A DNA stretch of 7,798 nt from CAZFYZ01 sp964523735 (lineage in GTDB: Bacteria > Armatimonadota > UBA5829), in the NCBI GenBank assembly GCA_964523735.1, contig CAZFYZ010000156.1, positions 1 through 7,798 on the forward strand. Direction: 5' to 3'. A model generated the notes under the pieces. It did no database searches and was not told the DNA's origin. It saw only the letters and a list, made by a program, of their open reading frames with translations. Numbering within the stretch: the first letter of the stretch is position 1; each line of letters starts with the position of its first letter. Made by a program: the position numbers and the translations under genes. Of this stretch, positions 1 to 6,762 are shown piece after piece.

Positions 1-602
1 ACTTCCCCGAGATCAGCATGTATCAGCATTTCCCCTGGGGTGGCTATGGCGCCAACCCGATGCCCATCTGTCTACAATCGCTGTGGGACGCTACCGAGAA
101 CAAGCTCTCCGGCGGGTTCCCTTACTCCGAGGGTATCTACGAGGACGTCAACAAGGTCATGGTCAGCCAGCTCTACTGGAACCCCGACAGGCCCGCAAGC
201 GAGGGCCTGCGCGATTACATCTCTTTCTACTTCTCTCCCAAGGTTGTGGACACTGTGAGCCGCGCGATGTTCATACTGGAGCGCAATATGGAGCGTGGGC
301 GTCAGGACAGCGAAGGCGTCACGAAGATCCTGCTCAAGAACACCGCGGGCGCGCAGTATGCTTTCCGTCTGATCCAGGACGCGGACAAGAAGCTGCCTGA
401 GCGCGTGCGCAAGTCATGGCGGTGGAGAATAGTATACCTGCGCGCCTTGATCGACTCGGAACTCACCAAACACGAGTTCAGAGTCTCCAAGAGGTGCGAG
501 GACGCATTCAAGGAGCTGACGACTATCTACCATTGTGAGAAGTCGTGGGACCTGATCCGTCCTCCCTATAACATTCAGGGTGTAGTGGCCTCGGGGGACT
601 GA
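1..602 (+). CDS. C-terminal part of a secreted-type glycoside-hydrolase-like protein, cut at the left edge
   Basis: This is the 3' end of a gene that starts before the window. The frame is open from base 3 (preceded by the last two bases of a codon that would be Asn) to a TGA at 600-602. The first in-frame ATG is at 18-20, but the residues before it (FPEIS) already match the downstream paralogue, so that ATG is internal. The visible ~199 residues align without gaps to residues 407-604 of the complete gene that follows, with about 136 matches counted by hand (roughly 68%). Conserved blocks include PWGGYG, KLSGGFPYSEG, YEDVNKVMVSQLYW, DADKKLPERVRKSWRWR and DAFKELTTIYHCE. From the paralogue, this should be the end of the barrel plus a C-terminal helical region of an exported glycosidase-like enzyme. 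The PYSEG-x-YED-x-NK motif occurs, as I remember it, in uncharacterised GH20-like/DUF4838-like proteins of polysaccharide-degrading bacteria. Activity and substrate are unknown. Confidence 0.88.
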   Translation, partial: FPEISMYQHFPWGGYGANPMPICLQSLWDATENKLSGGFPYSEGIYEDVNKVMVSQLYWNPDRPASEGLRDYISFYFSPKVVDTVSRAMFILERNMERGRQDSEGVTKILLKNTAGAQYAFRLIQDADKKLPERVRKSWRWRIVYLRALIDSELTKHEFRVSKRCEDAFKELTTIYHCEKSWDLIRPPYNIQGVVASGD

Positions 603-641
603 GCCGACACACGAGGCCGTCGCGACAGATTGCTTGATGCA

Positions 642-696
642 GTTGTAGCCGGCGTCTCCGACGTCTTTCGAGGGCGCCAGAGACGCCGGCTACAGC
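642..696. repeat. Long imperfect inverted repeat (hairpin) between the tandem paralogues
   Basis: The arms are 642-665 and 673-696, around a 7-nt loop (666-672). The outer 15 bp are perfect: TGTAGCCGGCGTCTC at 644-658 pairs with GAGACGCCGGCTACA at 680-694. One further G-C pair and a G-T pair flank it outside. Inside, two mismatches are followed by more pairing down to the loop. No T-run follows the right arm, so it is not a classical intrinsic terminator. It could be an RNA stabiliser or attenuator between the two genes, or one copy of a dispersed REP-like palindromic element. The sequence alone does not decide between these. Confidence 0.75.
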
Positions 697-738
697 CTTA
701 TCGCGATCGCCTCGAGATGAGTTGTCGATACATTTGAC

Positions 739-745
739 GGAGGGG
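739..745 (+). promoter_or_regulatory. Ribosome binding site of the complete glycosidase-like gene
   Basis: GGAGGGG lies 4 nt before the ATG at 750 (GGAGG ends 6 nt before it). This is a near-consensus Shine-Dalgarno and fixes the start directly ahead of a hydrophobic signal sequence. I see no convincing sigma70 promoter in the 147-bp spacer. Confidence 0.8.
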
Positions 746-749
746 ATAG

Positions 750-2564
750 ATGCCGGTTCTGCTGTCGATAGGGTCTGATTACATTCGCTCTGCTGTTGTG
801 CTTCTGGGGGTCTGTGCCGTGTTGGCCTTTGTTGCCATTCCGCTCGTATGCTACGCTGGAACCGAGACAGGATGGGCTAACCGATCCGTGACATCGGTGA
901 GAGTCCATCCTCCCTCGAGTGCCAGCAGTGTTTCGAAGACTGCGGCAGTAATACTAGCCAGTCGGATCGAGGATTACTGCGGCGCGAAGATCGTGAAGTC
1001 GGGAAAGCCTGATCTCAATATCTACCTTTCGATCAAGCCGGGCATCGGTACCGAGGGCTACAAGATAGTAGACAGACCGGAGGGCGGGATCAGCATCACC
1101 GGCAACGATGATCGGGGGCTGCTCTACGGTGTTGGAAAGTTCCTGCATACGTCCACCTATGGCGAAGGCTCGATTACCCCGAGCAAATGGCGTGGGACCT
1201 CGGTGCCGAAGTGCCCCGTGCGGGGGATGTACTTCGCCACACACTTCCGCAACTTCTACGAGTCCGCCCCGATCGAGGATGTCAAGCGCTACGTGGAGGA
1301 CCTCTCGCTGTGGGGCTTCAACAGCTATCTGCTCTGGTTTCAGACGGAGACATACAACGGGTTTGACGATCCGAAGGCTCAGGCTATGGTCGGTCGTCTT
1401 CGAGCCTTGCTGAAGACAGTAAAGGACTTGGGGATGAACACAAGCCTTGGCTGCGTGGCCAACGAGGGATACGCTAACAGCCCGGCGGAGCTGCGTGCCG
1501 ACTCCAGCACGGTAGGTAAGGCTCTGTACGACACTCGCAACGGTCCCCGCATCTACAACCTGGGCCCGGAGTTGTGCCCCAGCAAGCCGGGAAACATGGA
1601 CATCATTCTTGCTTCGTGCCAGGAGAAGTGGGAGGCATTCAAGGACATAGGTCTCGACTACTGGTTCTTCGCGCCTTACGACAACGGCGGCTGCACGTGT
1701 GATCAGTGTTCTCCGTGGGGGTCGAATGGCTATCTTCGGACGACGGAGATAGAGTCTCGGGCGTTCAAGAAGGTTTTCCCAAAGGGCAAGCTGATCATGT
1801 CGCTCTGGTACTTCGACCGCTGGGGTATTGGCGAGTGGAAGGGGATCAGCGAGCGGTTCGGCAAGGAGAAGCCCTGGGTCGATTACGTGATGGTGGATGA
1901 CTATGGCGGAAAGTATCCGGAGTACCCGCTGAAGCACGGCTCGCCTGGCGGGCTGCCTATGTTGAACTTCCCTGAGATTAGCATGTACGCGCACTATCCC
2001 TGGGGCGGATATGGCACGAATCCGCTGCCGAAGTATCTCCAGTCGCTTTGGGATGTTACCGAGGGCAAGCTGTCGGGCGGGTTCCCGTACTCCGAGGGGT
2101 TTTACGAGGATGTCAACAAGGTGATGGTCAGCCAGCTCTATTGGGACCCCTCGAAGCCGACCAGCCAGAGCCTGCGGGATTATGTATCGTTCTACTTCTC
2201 GCCCAAGGTCGTCGATGGTGTGACTTGCGCTATGACCGTGATGGAGAAGAACCTGAAGCGCGAGCGCGAGGACAAGGATGGGGTGACCAGGTTCAAGATC
2301 AGTGACCCAAAGGGTGCGAAGGATGCCGCCTGGCTCATATTCGATGCCGACAAGAAGCTGCCGGAGCGCGTGCGCAAGTCTTGGCGGTGGCGGATAGTCT
2401 ACCTGAGGGCGGTGATAGACAACGAGTTGGTCAGAAACGACTTCAGGGTCACTCAGAAGTGTGCGGATGCATTCAAGGAGCTGACGACCATCTACCACTG
2501 CGAGAACTCGTGGGATATGATCAAGCCTCCGCACAGCCTGCAGGGAGTGCTGCCGGATAGGTAG
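750..2564 (+). CDS. Putative exported glycoside hydrolase (GH20/alpha-glucuronidase-like fold), complete paralogue of the preceding gene
   Basis: 604 aa. Residues 1-36 look like a signal peptide: one Arg (R13), a hydrophobic core at about 14-34, and a likely cleavage after CYA. Residues ~45-145 resemble the alpha/beta domain that precedes the catalytic barrel in GH20 and GH67 enzymes, with the typical motif GNDDRGLLYGVGKFLH at 118-133. From P156-V157-R158-G159-M160-Y161 onward the pattern of alternating strands and helices fits a TIM barrel. Acidic residues at likely strand ends include E199, E239, D311, D383-D384 and E449. C315-T-C317-x2-C320 lies just after the APYDNGG segment (308-314). 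The C-terminal ~100 residues look helical and charged. The 750 ATG has a strong Shine-Dalgarno. The paralogue upstream shows that the reading frame is under protein-level selection. It probably acts outside the cytoplasm on a polysaccharide or glycoconjugate. Family is inferred from motifs, the catalytic residues are not assigned, and a non-catalytic binding role is possible. Confidence 0.85.
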   Translation: MPVLLSIGSDYIRSAVVLLGVCAVLAFVAIPLVCYAGTETGWANRSVTSVRVHPPSSASSVSKTAAVILASRIEDYCGAKIVKSGKPDLNIYLSIKPGIGTEGYKIVDRPEGGISITGNDDRGLLYGVGKFLHTSTYGEGSITPSKWRGTSVPKCPVRGMYFATHFRNFYESAPIEDVKRYVEDLSLWGFNSYLLWFQTETYNGFDDPKAQAMVGRLRALLKTVKDLGMNTSLGCVANEGYANSPAELRADSSTVGKALYDTRNGPRIYNLGPELCPSKPGNMDIILASCQEKWEAFKDIGLDYWFFAPYDNGGCTCDQCSPWGSNGYLRTTEIESRAFKKVFPKGKLIMSLWYFDRWGIGEWKGISERFGKEKPWVDYVMVDDYGGKYPEYPLKHGSPGGLPMLNFPEISMYAHYPWGGYGTNPLPKYLQSLWDVTEGKLSGGFPYSEGFYEDVNKVMVSQLYWDPSKPTSQSLRDYVSFYFSPKVVDGVTCAMTVMEKNLKREREDKDGVTRFKISDPKGAKDAAWLIFDADKKLPERVRKSWRWRIVYLRAVIDNELVRNDFRVTQKCADAFKELTTIYHCENSWDMIKPPHSLQGVLPDR

Positions 2565-2602
2565 TAGGTATTGGAGCAGAGTACCGAAGAAGGGCAATCG
2601 CG

Positions 2603-2651
2603 AAAGCCAGAAAGTCAGAAACGTAGAAACCGTTTCTCCCTTTCTGGCTTT
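2603..2651. terminator. Probable bidirectional terminator hairpin between convergent genes
   Basis: AAAGCCAGAAAG (2603-2614) pairs perfectly with CTTTCTGGCTTT (2640-2651). After a 2x2 internal mismatch, AGAAACG (2617-2623) pairs with CGTTTCT (2631-2637) around a 7-nt loop. On the + strand the right arm ends in TTTT and is followed by TCTATGTTTT. It lies 39 nt after the stop of the + strand gene and 19 nt after the stop of the - strand operon, so one structure can end both transcripts. The rest of 2565-2669 holds nothing I can name. Confidence 0.75.
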
Positions 2652-2669
2652 TCTATGTTTTGGAGCCGC

Positions 2670-3779
2670 CTACCAGCTTTGGTTCTGGAGTTGGAGCACA
2701 GACTCAGCATAGAGTCGGACTGCTTTCCGGGTCTGGGATATGCTCACGAACTCATCGCCTGAGTGAGCTTGCGTCAGGTCGCCGGGCCCCATAACGATGG
2801 CCTGCGCGCCAAGGCGGGTGCTGAAAGGCTCAGCTTCGGTCGCTCCCCTCCAGCCGACGAGTTTCGGCTTGATGCCGATGGTTTCGCCAGCTAGCAGGAC
2901 GGCCTTGACCAGCGTTGAGTCAACCGGCGTATCCAGTGGCTCCCATCGCCGCTCTATCTCGTACGAAGCCCAGCCCTTACCTGCCAAGACCTTCTCGACC
3001 TCGCATATCACGCGCGACACGTCCGCGGGTGGAACCACCCTAATATCAGCCTTTGCCACACACGTGTCGGGCACCCTGTTTGGCCGGTCGCCGGCTCGGA
3101 TTTCGCCCAGATTGAGGCTGGGCGGACCTACCGTAGGATGGGGACTGAAGCTGGTGACAACTCCCGAGATTTCGCGCACGAGGTCCGTCATTCGCCAAAT
3201 GGCGTTCTGCCCGAGCGCAGGTGTCGATCCGTGGGCAGAGGTTCCAGTGGCGGTCAGCGTGAGGAAGAGGATGCCGGAATGGGCGTGGACGATGTCGAGG
3301 TTGGTGGGCTCGCCGACTATAGCGTAGTTGCAGGTGTAGCCGGACTCGATGACCGATTCGACTCCTCTGCCGCCGTCTTCCTCATCGACGGATATCAGAA
3401 GGTCAACGCGGCCATTGAGCAGGTGCTGATTTGCTGCCAGATAGCTAAACGCGGCGATCATCGCCGAGACAGATGCCTTGTCGTCGCACGTGCCCAGGCC
3501 CCACATGATGTCTCCGTCTGTCCTTGCTCTCGGCACGGATGCTCCGCCCGGGGGGACAGTGTCGGCATGGGCGTTGAGGCAGACCTGTGGAGAGCCTGTG
3601 CCTAGGCTGCAGAGTATGTTGGGGCGCCCAGGCTCCAGGTCTATCAGAGTAGGGTTAAGACCTTGCCGGGAAAGCTCGCGCTCAAGGAAGAGCATGATCT
3701 CTTCCTCGTGTCCGCTGGTGCTGGGGATGTTCACGAGTTCTTCCAGCAGCCGAATGCAGTAATCCGTATCCAAGGTCAC
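2670..3779 (-). CDS. M20-family metallopeptidase/deacylase (ArgE/DapE-like)
   Basis: 369 aa, a normal length for the dinuclear-zinc ArgE/DapE/CPG2 family. These cytoplasmic enzymes remove an acyl group or cleave a peptide-like amide from an amino-acid-type substrate. All family ligands are visible: H71-A-D73 (first zinc-binding motif), D99 in GLGTCDDK (bridging Asp), E133-E134 in VDEEDGG (base and ligand), E157 in VGEPT, and H339 in AHSGDE near the end. H183 in the lid/dimerisation domain (SAHGSTP) and NRVPDTC at 234-240 also fit. Translation starts at GTG 3779-3777, preceded at 7 nt by GGGAG. The GTG overlaps the TGA of the UroD-like gene (GTGA), so the two genes are probably translationally coupled. 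It is the last gene of the - strand operon and ends 19 nt from the shared terminator hairpin. Acetylornithine deacetylase is possible, but the neighbours are not arginine genes, so an N-acyl compound from the carbohydrate pathway is as likely. Confidence 0.92.
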   Translation of the reverse strand: MTLDTDYCIRLLEELVNIPSTSGHEEEIMLFLERELSRQGLNPTLIDLEPGRPNILCSLGTGSPQVCLNAHADTVPPGGASVPRARTDGDIMWGLGTCDDKASVSAMIAAFSYLAANQHLLNGRVDLLISVDEEDGGRGVESVIESGYTCNYAIVGEPTNLDIVHAHSGILFLTLTATGTSAHGSTPALGQNAIWRMTDLVREISGVVTSFSPHPTVGPPSLNLGEIRAGDRPNRVPDTCVAKADIRVVPPADVSRVICEVEKVLAGKGWASYEIERRWEPLDTPVDSTLVKAVLLAGETIGIKPKLVGWRGATEAEPFSTRLGAQAIVMGPGDLTQAHSGDEFVSISQTRKAVRLYAESVLQLQNQSW

Positions 3780-4858
3780 GCTATTGCTCCCACGCTTTCG
3801 ACCCAGTCCCGAACCGCAAGAAATCGCTCTATGGGGACGGGCGTGCCGTCGGCCCCGAGAGCCAGGATGAAGCGGGACTCGCGAACTCGAGGGCTGATCT
3901 GCCTCTCAATGGCAGGCCCGACCCGGCTGAGCGGAAACTGGTGGAAGATGTCCGGCGTCAAGATGCCGATGATGATCAAGTCGTCGCCCAACACATCGAG
4001 CGCCTCCTCCCAACTGCAGTCGCCGGTGGGCGCGGGGGTGAGGGCGTGGATGCCATCCGTGCCGGTCTCCTTGATCAGGTGCAGAAGCAGCTTGACGTGC
4101 CCACACATGTGCAAGATGGCCTTCTTGTCCACGCGGTGGCAGGCCTCCACGAACGCTTGCTGCGAAGGCAGATTATACTTCTCGTAGATCGCTGGGCTGA
4201 TGTAGCGTGTGCTGGTGTTCTCGGTCAGGATGATCGTGTCGCACGGCGTGTTGGTGCACAGCTCGAAGCGCTTGAGCTCCTTCTCCTGCATCAGGTGGAT
4301 CAGGGCTTCCATCTCCTCTGGGTAATCGGCGAGCAGATGCTGCATTCCGATTGCTTCCTCAAGCAGATGAGGGATGGTCGACGGCGGGATGAAGAGGACT
4401 GTGATGCCTTGATCGCCCACGCTTGTGTCAATGGCCTCGTATGCGGCCGACTCGTCCACAGGTTCGTAGTAGGCGTCCTCCCATCGCTTTGCGAGGATAC
4501 GCAGGTCGTCGATCGACTTGACGGCGAACTCCGTTGGGTGGTTGAAAGGGCTGAGGCGCTCGGTGAGGACGCCGTGGCGGCAGCGGCTGACGGTGGTGGT
4601 CTCGCCGGAGGGGTCCTTGGTCTTGGTGAACTCGACGCCAGGCATCACCAACCGGCAGCCTTTCATCTCGTATCCTGTGCCGTAATCGCCGATCTGGAAG
4701 ACGTCGCAGCGGATGTGCCTGTAGAAGTCGTACGGGGTCATCCACTTGAGGTCGTCGGGCAGGATCTCGAGCGTAGGCTCGTCCACAACTGTGGTCCACG
4801 GCAGGCGATCTACAGGCTGGCCGTTGAGGACAGCGTTCATTCTTTCGCGTCCGGTCAA
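3776..4858 (-). CDS. Uroporphyrinogen-decarboxylase-like protein (UroD/MtaA superfamily), probably not a haem enzyme
   Basis: 360 aa, the usual length for a UroD-fold TIM barrel. The N-terminus MTGRERMNAVLNGQPVDRLP is the family's opening pattern. H250-x-C252-G-H254 (AILHMCGH) resembles the His-x-Cys zinc motif of the cobalamin-dependent methyltransferase branch (MtaA/MtbA/MtsA). The third zinc ligand of that branch, a Cys near the C-terminus, has no clear counterpart: the matching region reads LALGADGTP (332-340), although C281 is available elsewhere. The basic N-terminal substrate-binding motif expected of true HemE is not evident. The start is taken as TTG at 4858-4856, because GGGAG precedes it at 7 nt and the RER motif lies after it. 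The ATG at codon 7 would cut that motif and has a poor Shine-Dalgarno. It follows the secreted-protein gene by 16 nt and overlaps the M20 start. Such UroD-like genes are common in sugar-degradation loci of uncultivated bacteria, where their reaction is generally unknown. Family is sure, reaction is not. Confidence 0.9.
   Translation of the reverse strand: MTGRERMNAVLNGQPVDRLPWTTVVDEPTLEILPDDLKWMTPYDFYRHIRCDVFQIGDYGTGYEMKGCRLVMPGVEFTKTKDPSGETTTVSRCRHGVLTERLSPFNHPTEFAVKSIDDLRILAKRWEDAYYEPVDESAAYEAIDTSVGDQGITVLFIPPSTIPHLLEEAIGMQHLLADYPEEMEALIHLMQEKELKRFELCTNTPCDTIILTENTSTRYISPAIYEKYNLPSQQAFVEACHRVDKKAILHMCGHVKLLLHLIKETGTDGIHALTPAPTGDCSWEEALDVLGDDLIIIGILTPDIFHQFPLSRVGPAIERQISPRVRESRFILALGADGTPVPIERFLAVRDWVESVGAIA
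3787..3791 (-). promoter_or_regulatory. Ribosome binding site supporting the GTG start of the M20 gene
   Basis: GGGAG on the - strand lies 7 nt before the GTG at 3779-3777, inside the end of the UroD-like gene. The GTG overlaps the upstream TGA as GTGA. It has the same motif and spacing as the site before the UroD-like gene, which supports both non-ATG starts. Confidence 0.75.
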
Positions 4859-4865
4859 CTCTCTG

Positions 4866-4870
4866 CTCCC
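4866..4870 (-). promoter_or_regulatory. Ribosome binding site deciding the TTG start of the UroD-like gene
   Basis: GGGAG on the - strand lies 7 nt before TTG 4858-4856, in the 16-nt gap after the secreted-protein stop. The in-frame ATG six codons later (4840-4838) is preceded only by GCGAAAGA, so TTG is the better start. Confidence 0.75.
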
Positions 4871-4874
4871 TGTT

Positions 4875-6734
4875 CTACGGTGCCGGTTTCTGAATTGTCT
4901 TGTTGTCTGTGCCGAGTGGGCGGACAGGCTCGCCCTGCTCGCGGCTCAGGATGCTGGTGACGTAGATGGTTCGGTCGCCGTTGCTGTCCGATCCGAGGAC
5001 GCCCTCGATCACAATCCTCTCTCCCGAGATTGTCGCGGGGATGCCGGCATTGAGTATGATCTTCATCGCCAGCAGCCGGTCCTCGTCCTGCACGAAGCCG
5101 TAGCCGTTAGTGAATGTTCCGGTTGGGACGCTGACTGCGACCGGTTGAGTAAAGGTCACGAACTGTCCGGGCTGGGCGGCCTTGAGGTCGGCGAGGCGGG
5201 ATACCGTGACTTCCGAGCCGGCTGCCATTATCGTCGCGTCAATGCCCGCCGTGGCGCCTACTCGCGTGCCGCCGGAGGGTATGCCAGCGATGAAGTCAAC
5301 GGTATCGCCCTTGGCCACTGTGACGGTACCGCTCCAGATAGCAGTGCTGTTGATTCCGGTTGCAGGATGGCCGCCGCCTCCGGCGAAGCCGGCTATACTG
5401 CCCTGATACAGGGTCGAGGCGATGCCCGTGCAGGCGTTCTTAAGGACCCGAACATCGCTTGATGTAGGACCTGCATAATAGCGTCCGGACCAGATGGCCG
5501 TCACCCGGAGGGTCGCCGCGTAAGGAGCGGTCCACCGAGCGCCGCTTCGTTCCGCGCCTTGGCCTGGGATGAATGTGACCGTGCCCCTGGGATAGAGAAT
5601 GCCGTCAAGGTCGGCGTCTGCCCCAGGTGAGCCCATCGTCAGGCTGTACTGCTCATCGGTGCAGCGCCAGAGATCGACGCCGTAGTAGTCGAGAGGCACT
5701 GTGTGGGCCTGGAAGGTGGTGAGGCCAGTCGAGTAGCGGCCATAAGTCCACGCCCCGCTTGGATTCAGTGAGTTGGACCAGTCGCCGGCAAGGCTCCACT
5801 GCGTGACTTTCGTGAGGCTGAAGTTGTTCGTCGCGCCGCTGTCAGTTACTATGACTACGGCGCTCTGTGGTGCGTATAGGGCCGCGCTGACCTCAAGAGT
5901 GTAAGTGCCAGGTGTGAGCTGCAGCGTGTAGATGCCCTGGGCGTTGGTGAAGGCCTCAACTGCAGTGCCAAGCGCCTTGACAGTGGCGTTTTGGATTGGG
6001 CTTCCCGAGGCCTGATCGGTGACGGTGCCGGTAACGGTTACAGGATCGCGTAGATCGATCACCTCTATGTTGGCCGAGAGGGTCACGTTCTCGCGAATGG
6101 TGCGGCTGGATGGGCAGCTGGCGGCGAAATCTATAGTGTCGCCGGTGATGACATCCAAGTCGGCAGAGTAAGTGGCAGTGTGTGCTGTGCCGATGGCAGG
6201 GTGAGAGCCGCCGCCGGGGAATCCTTGAATGGTTGCGGCCAGAAGTGCGTTGGGCCGATCGCCGTTCTTGATGATGCGGACATTGGTGTTGGAGCCGTTG
6301 CTCCAGTCTGTGCCCTTGAAGACGGCCGTCAATCTGATCCTGGCCGTGAGCGGCGAGGTCCATCGCACGGTCGGCTTGGCCGAATTGGCCGGAGAGTTAA
6401 GATAGCCGCCAGGCGGTACATAGGCTGCGCCATAGCCCGGGCCGCCCGGGTAATCCATTGCGACAGTGCCAAGCACCACTCCGGGTGAAGCGTTTGACAC
6501 CGATTCATCGGCCCAGAACGCATAGTCGGCGCCGACGTAGTCGGTGATGACAGGGATCGTGCTGGCCGTGAAGACCGTGTAGTCTGGGTTGAGCCATCCG
6601 TAGGACCACGGGCCGATCGGATTTGTGGTGCTCGAGAAGTCGGCGACGTAGTCCCACGTTGTGGGGTCTGCGAGAACGGGGCCAGTTACCAGACCTATGG
6701 ACAAGACCAGTAGGAGAACGATCTTACTTGGCAT
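4875..6734 (-). CDS. Secreted multidomain protein: two copies of a beta-rich module flanking a carboxypeptidase-regulatory-like domain, with an OB-like C-terminal domain
   Basis: 619 aa. Residues 1-22 are a clear signal peptide (K4, hydrophobic core 5-20, cleavage after VLA). Two ~195-200-residue modules (about 27-226 and 313-505) resemble each other. Both open with D-[FW]-S-x3-NP-x-G-x-W-[ST]-YG, have RWT-[SA]-P in the middle, then [IL]-KN and GF-x-GGG-x-HPA, and near the end K/T-GDT-[IV]-DF. Between them, residues ~231-308 (VTGTVTDQASGSPIQNATVK, then TNAQGIYTLQLTPGTYTLEV) match the carboxypeptidase-regulatory-like Ig-type fold. Residues ~509-596 (LKAAQPGQFVTF, GYGFVQDED, GERIVIEGVLG) resemble OB-fold domains at the ends of exported proteins of related bacteria. 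No LPxTG, PEP-CTERM or membrane anchor is seen at the C-terminus, and no catalytic motif, so it may be a released binding or structural protein. The start is ATG 6734-6732 with AAGGT 6 nt upstream. It is the only exported protein in the visible operon. Function is unknown; carbohydrate binding is a guess from fold type and context. Confidence 0.85.
   Translation of the reverse strand: MPSKIVLLLVLSIGLVTGPVLADPTTWDYVADFSSTTNPIGPWSYGWLNPDYTVFTASTIPVITDYVGADYAFWADESVSNASPGVVLGTVAMDYPGGPGYGAAYVPPGGYLNSPANSAKPTVRWTSPLTARIRLTAVFKGTDWSNGSNTNVRIIKNGDRPNALLAATIQGFPGGGSHPAIGTAHTATYSADLDVITGDTIDFAASCPSSRTIRENVTLSANIEVIDLRDPVTVTGTVTDQASGSPIQNATVKALGTAVEAFTNAQGIYTLQLTPGTYTLEVSAALYAPQSAVVIVTDSGATNNFSLTKVTQWSLAGDWSNSLNPSGAWTYGRYSTGLTTFQAHTVPLDYYGVDLWRCTDEQYSLTMGSPGADADLDGILYPRGTVTFIPGQGAERSGARWTAPYAATLRVTAIWSGRYYAGPTSSDVRVLKNACTGIASTLYQGSIAGFAGGGGHPATGINSTAIWSGTVTVAKGDTVDFIAGIPSGGTRVGATAGIDATIMAAGSEVTVSRLADLKAAQPGQFVTFTQPVAVSVPTGTFTNGYGFVQDEDRLLAMKIILNAGIPATISGERIVIEGVLGSDSNGDRTIYVTSILSREQGEPVRPLGTDNKTIQKPAP
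5220..6656 (-). repeat. Internal duplication within the secreted protein gene (modules at 6057-6656 and 5220-5798)
   Basis: The two coding segments encode homologous modules (protein residues ~27-226 and ~313-505). The clearest shared stretch is GFPGGGSHPAIG against GFAGGGGHPATG, followed in both by ~20 residues ending in GDT-[IV]-DF. The opening NPIGPWSYG pairs with NPSGAWTYG. Outside these blocks the copies have diverged well, so this is an old intragenic duplication and not a recent DNA repeat. Module boundaries are approximate. Confidence 0.75.
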
Positions 6735-6762
6735 AACTTTACCTTGTTCCTTAGCTTGAGGG

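Noticed and set aside
703..710. GCGATCGC palindrome resembling the cyanobacterial HIP1 octamer
   Set aside because: I noted only this copy, and the gene content does not suggest a cyanobacterium. An isolated octamer is expected by chance in high-GC DNA.
722..749. TTGTCG/TTGACG boxes just before the complete glycosidase-like gene as a possible promoter
   Set aside because: No matching -10 element at a workable distance lies upstream of the start codon; the second box almost touches the ribosome binding site.
954..2597. A 547-codon open frame on the - strand opposite the complete glycosidase-like gene
   Set aside because: It is antisense to a gene with a signal peptide, a strong ribosome binding site and a conserved paralogue. 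Its translation is rich in Arg, Leu, Val and His without any recognisable motif, as expected of an antisense shadow in high-GC DNA.
3941..4960. A 339-codon + strand open frame across the UroD-like gene
   Set aside because: It runs antisense to a clear UroD-fold protein and across the end of the secreted-protein gene. Its composition is Val-, Asp- and Gly-rich and low in complexity, and no good ribosome binding site was noted.
4746..5462. A 238-codon + strand open frame over the end of the secreted-protein gene
   Set aside because: It is a shadow of the - strand coding frame, with no motif and no domain-like pattern.
6437..6451. GC-rich palindromic stretch (cccgggccgcccggg)
   Set aside because: It lies inside the secreted-protein coding sequence in a Gly/Pro-rich stretch, so codon composition explains it.
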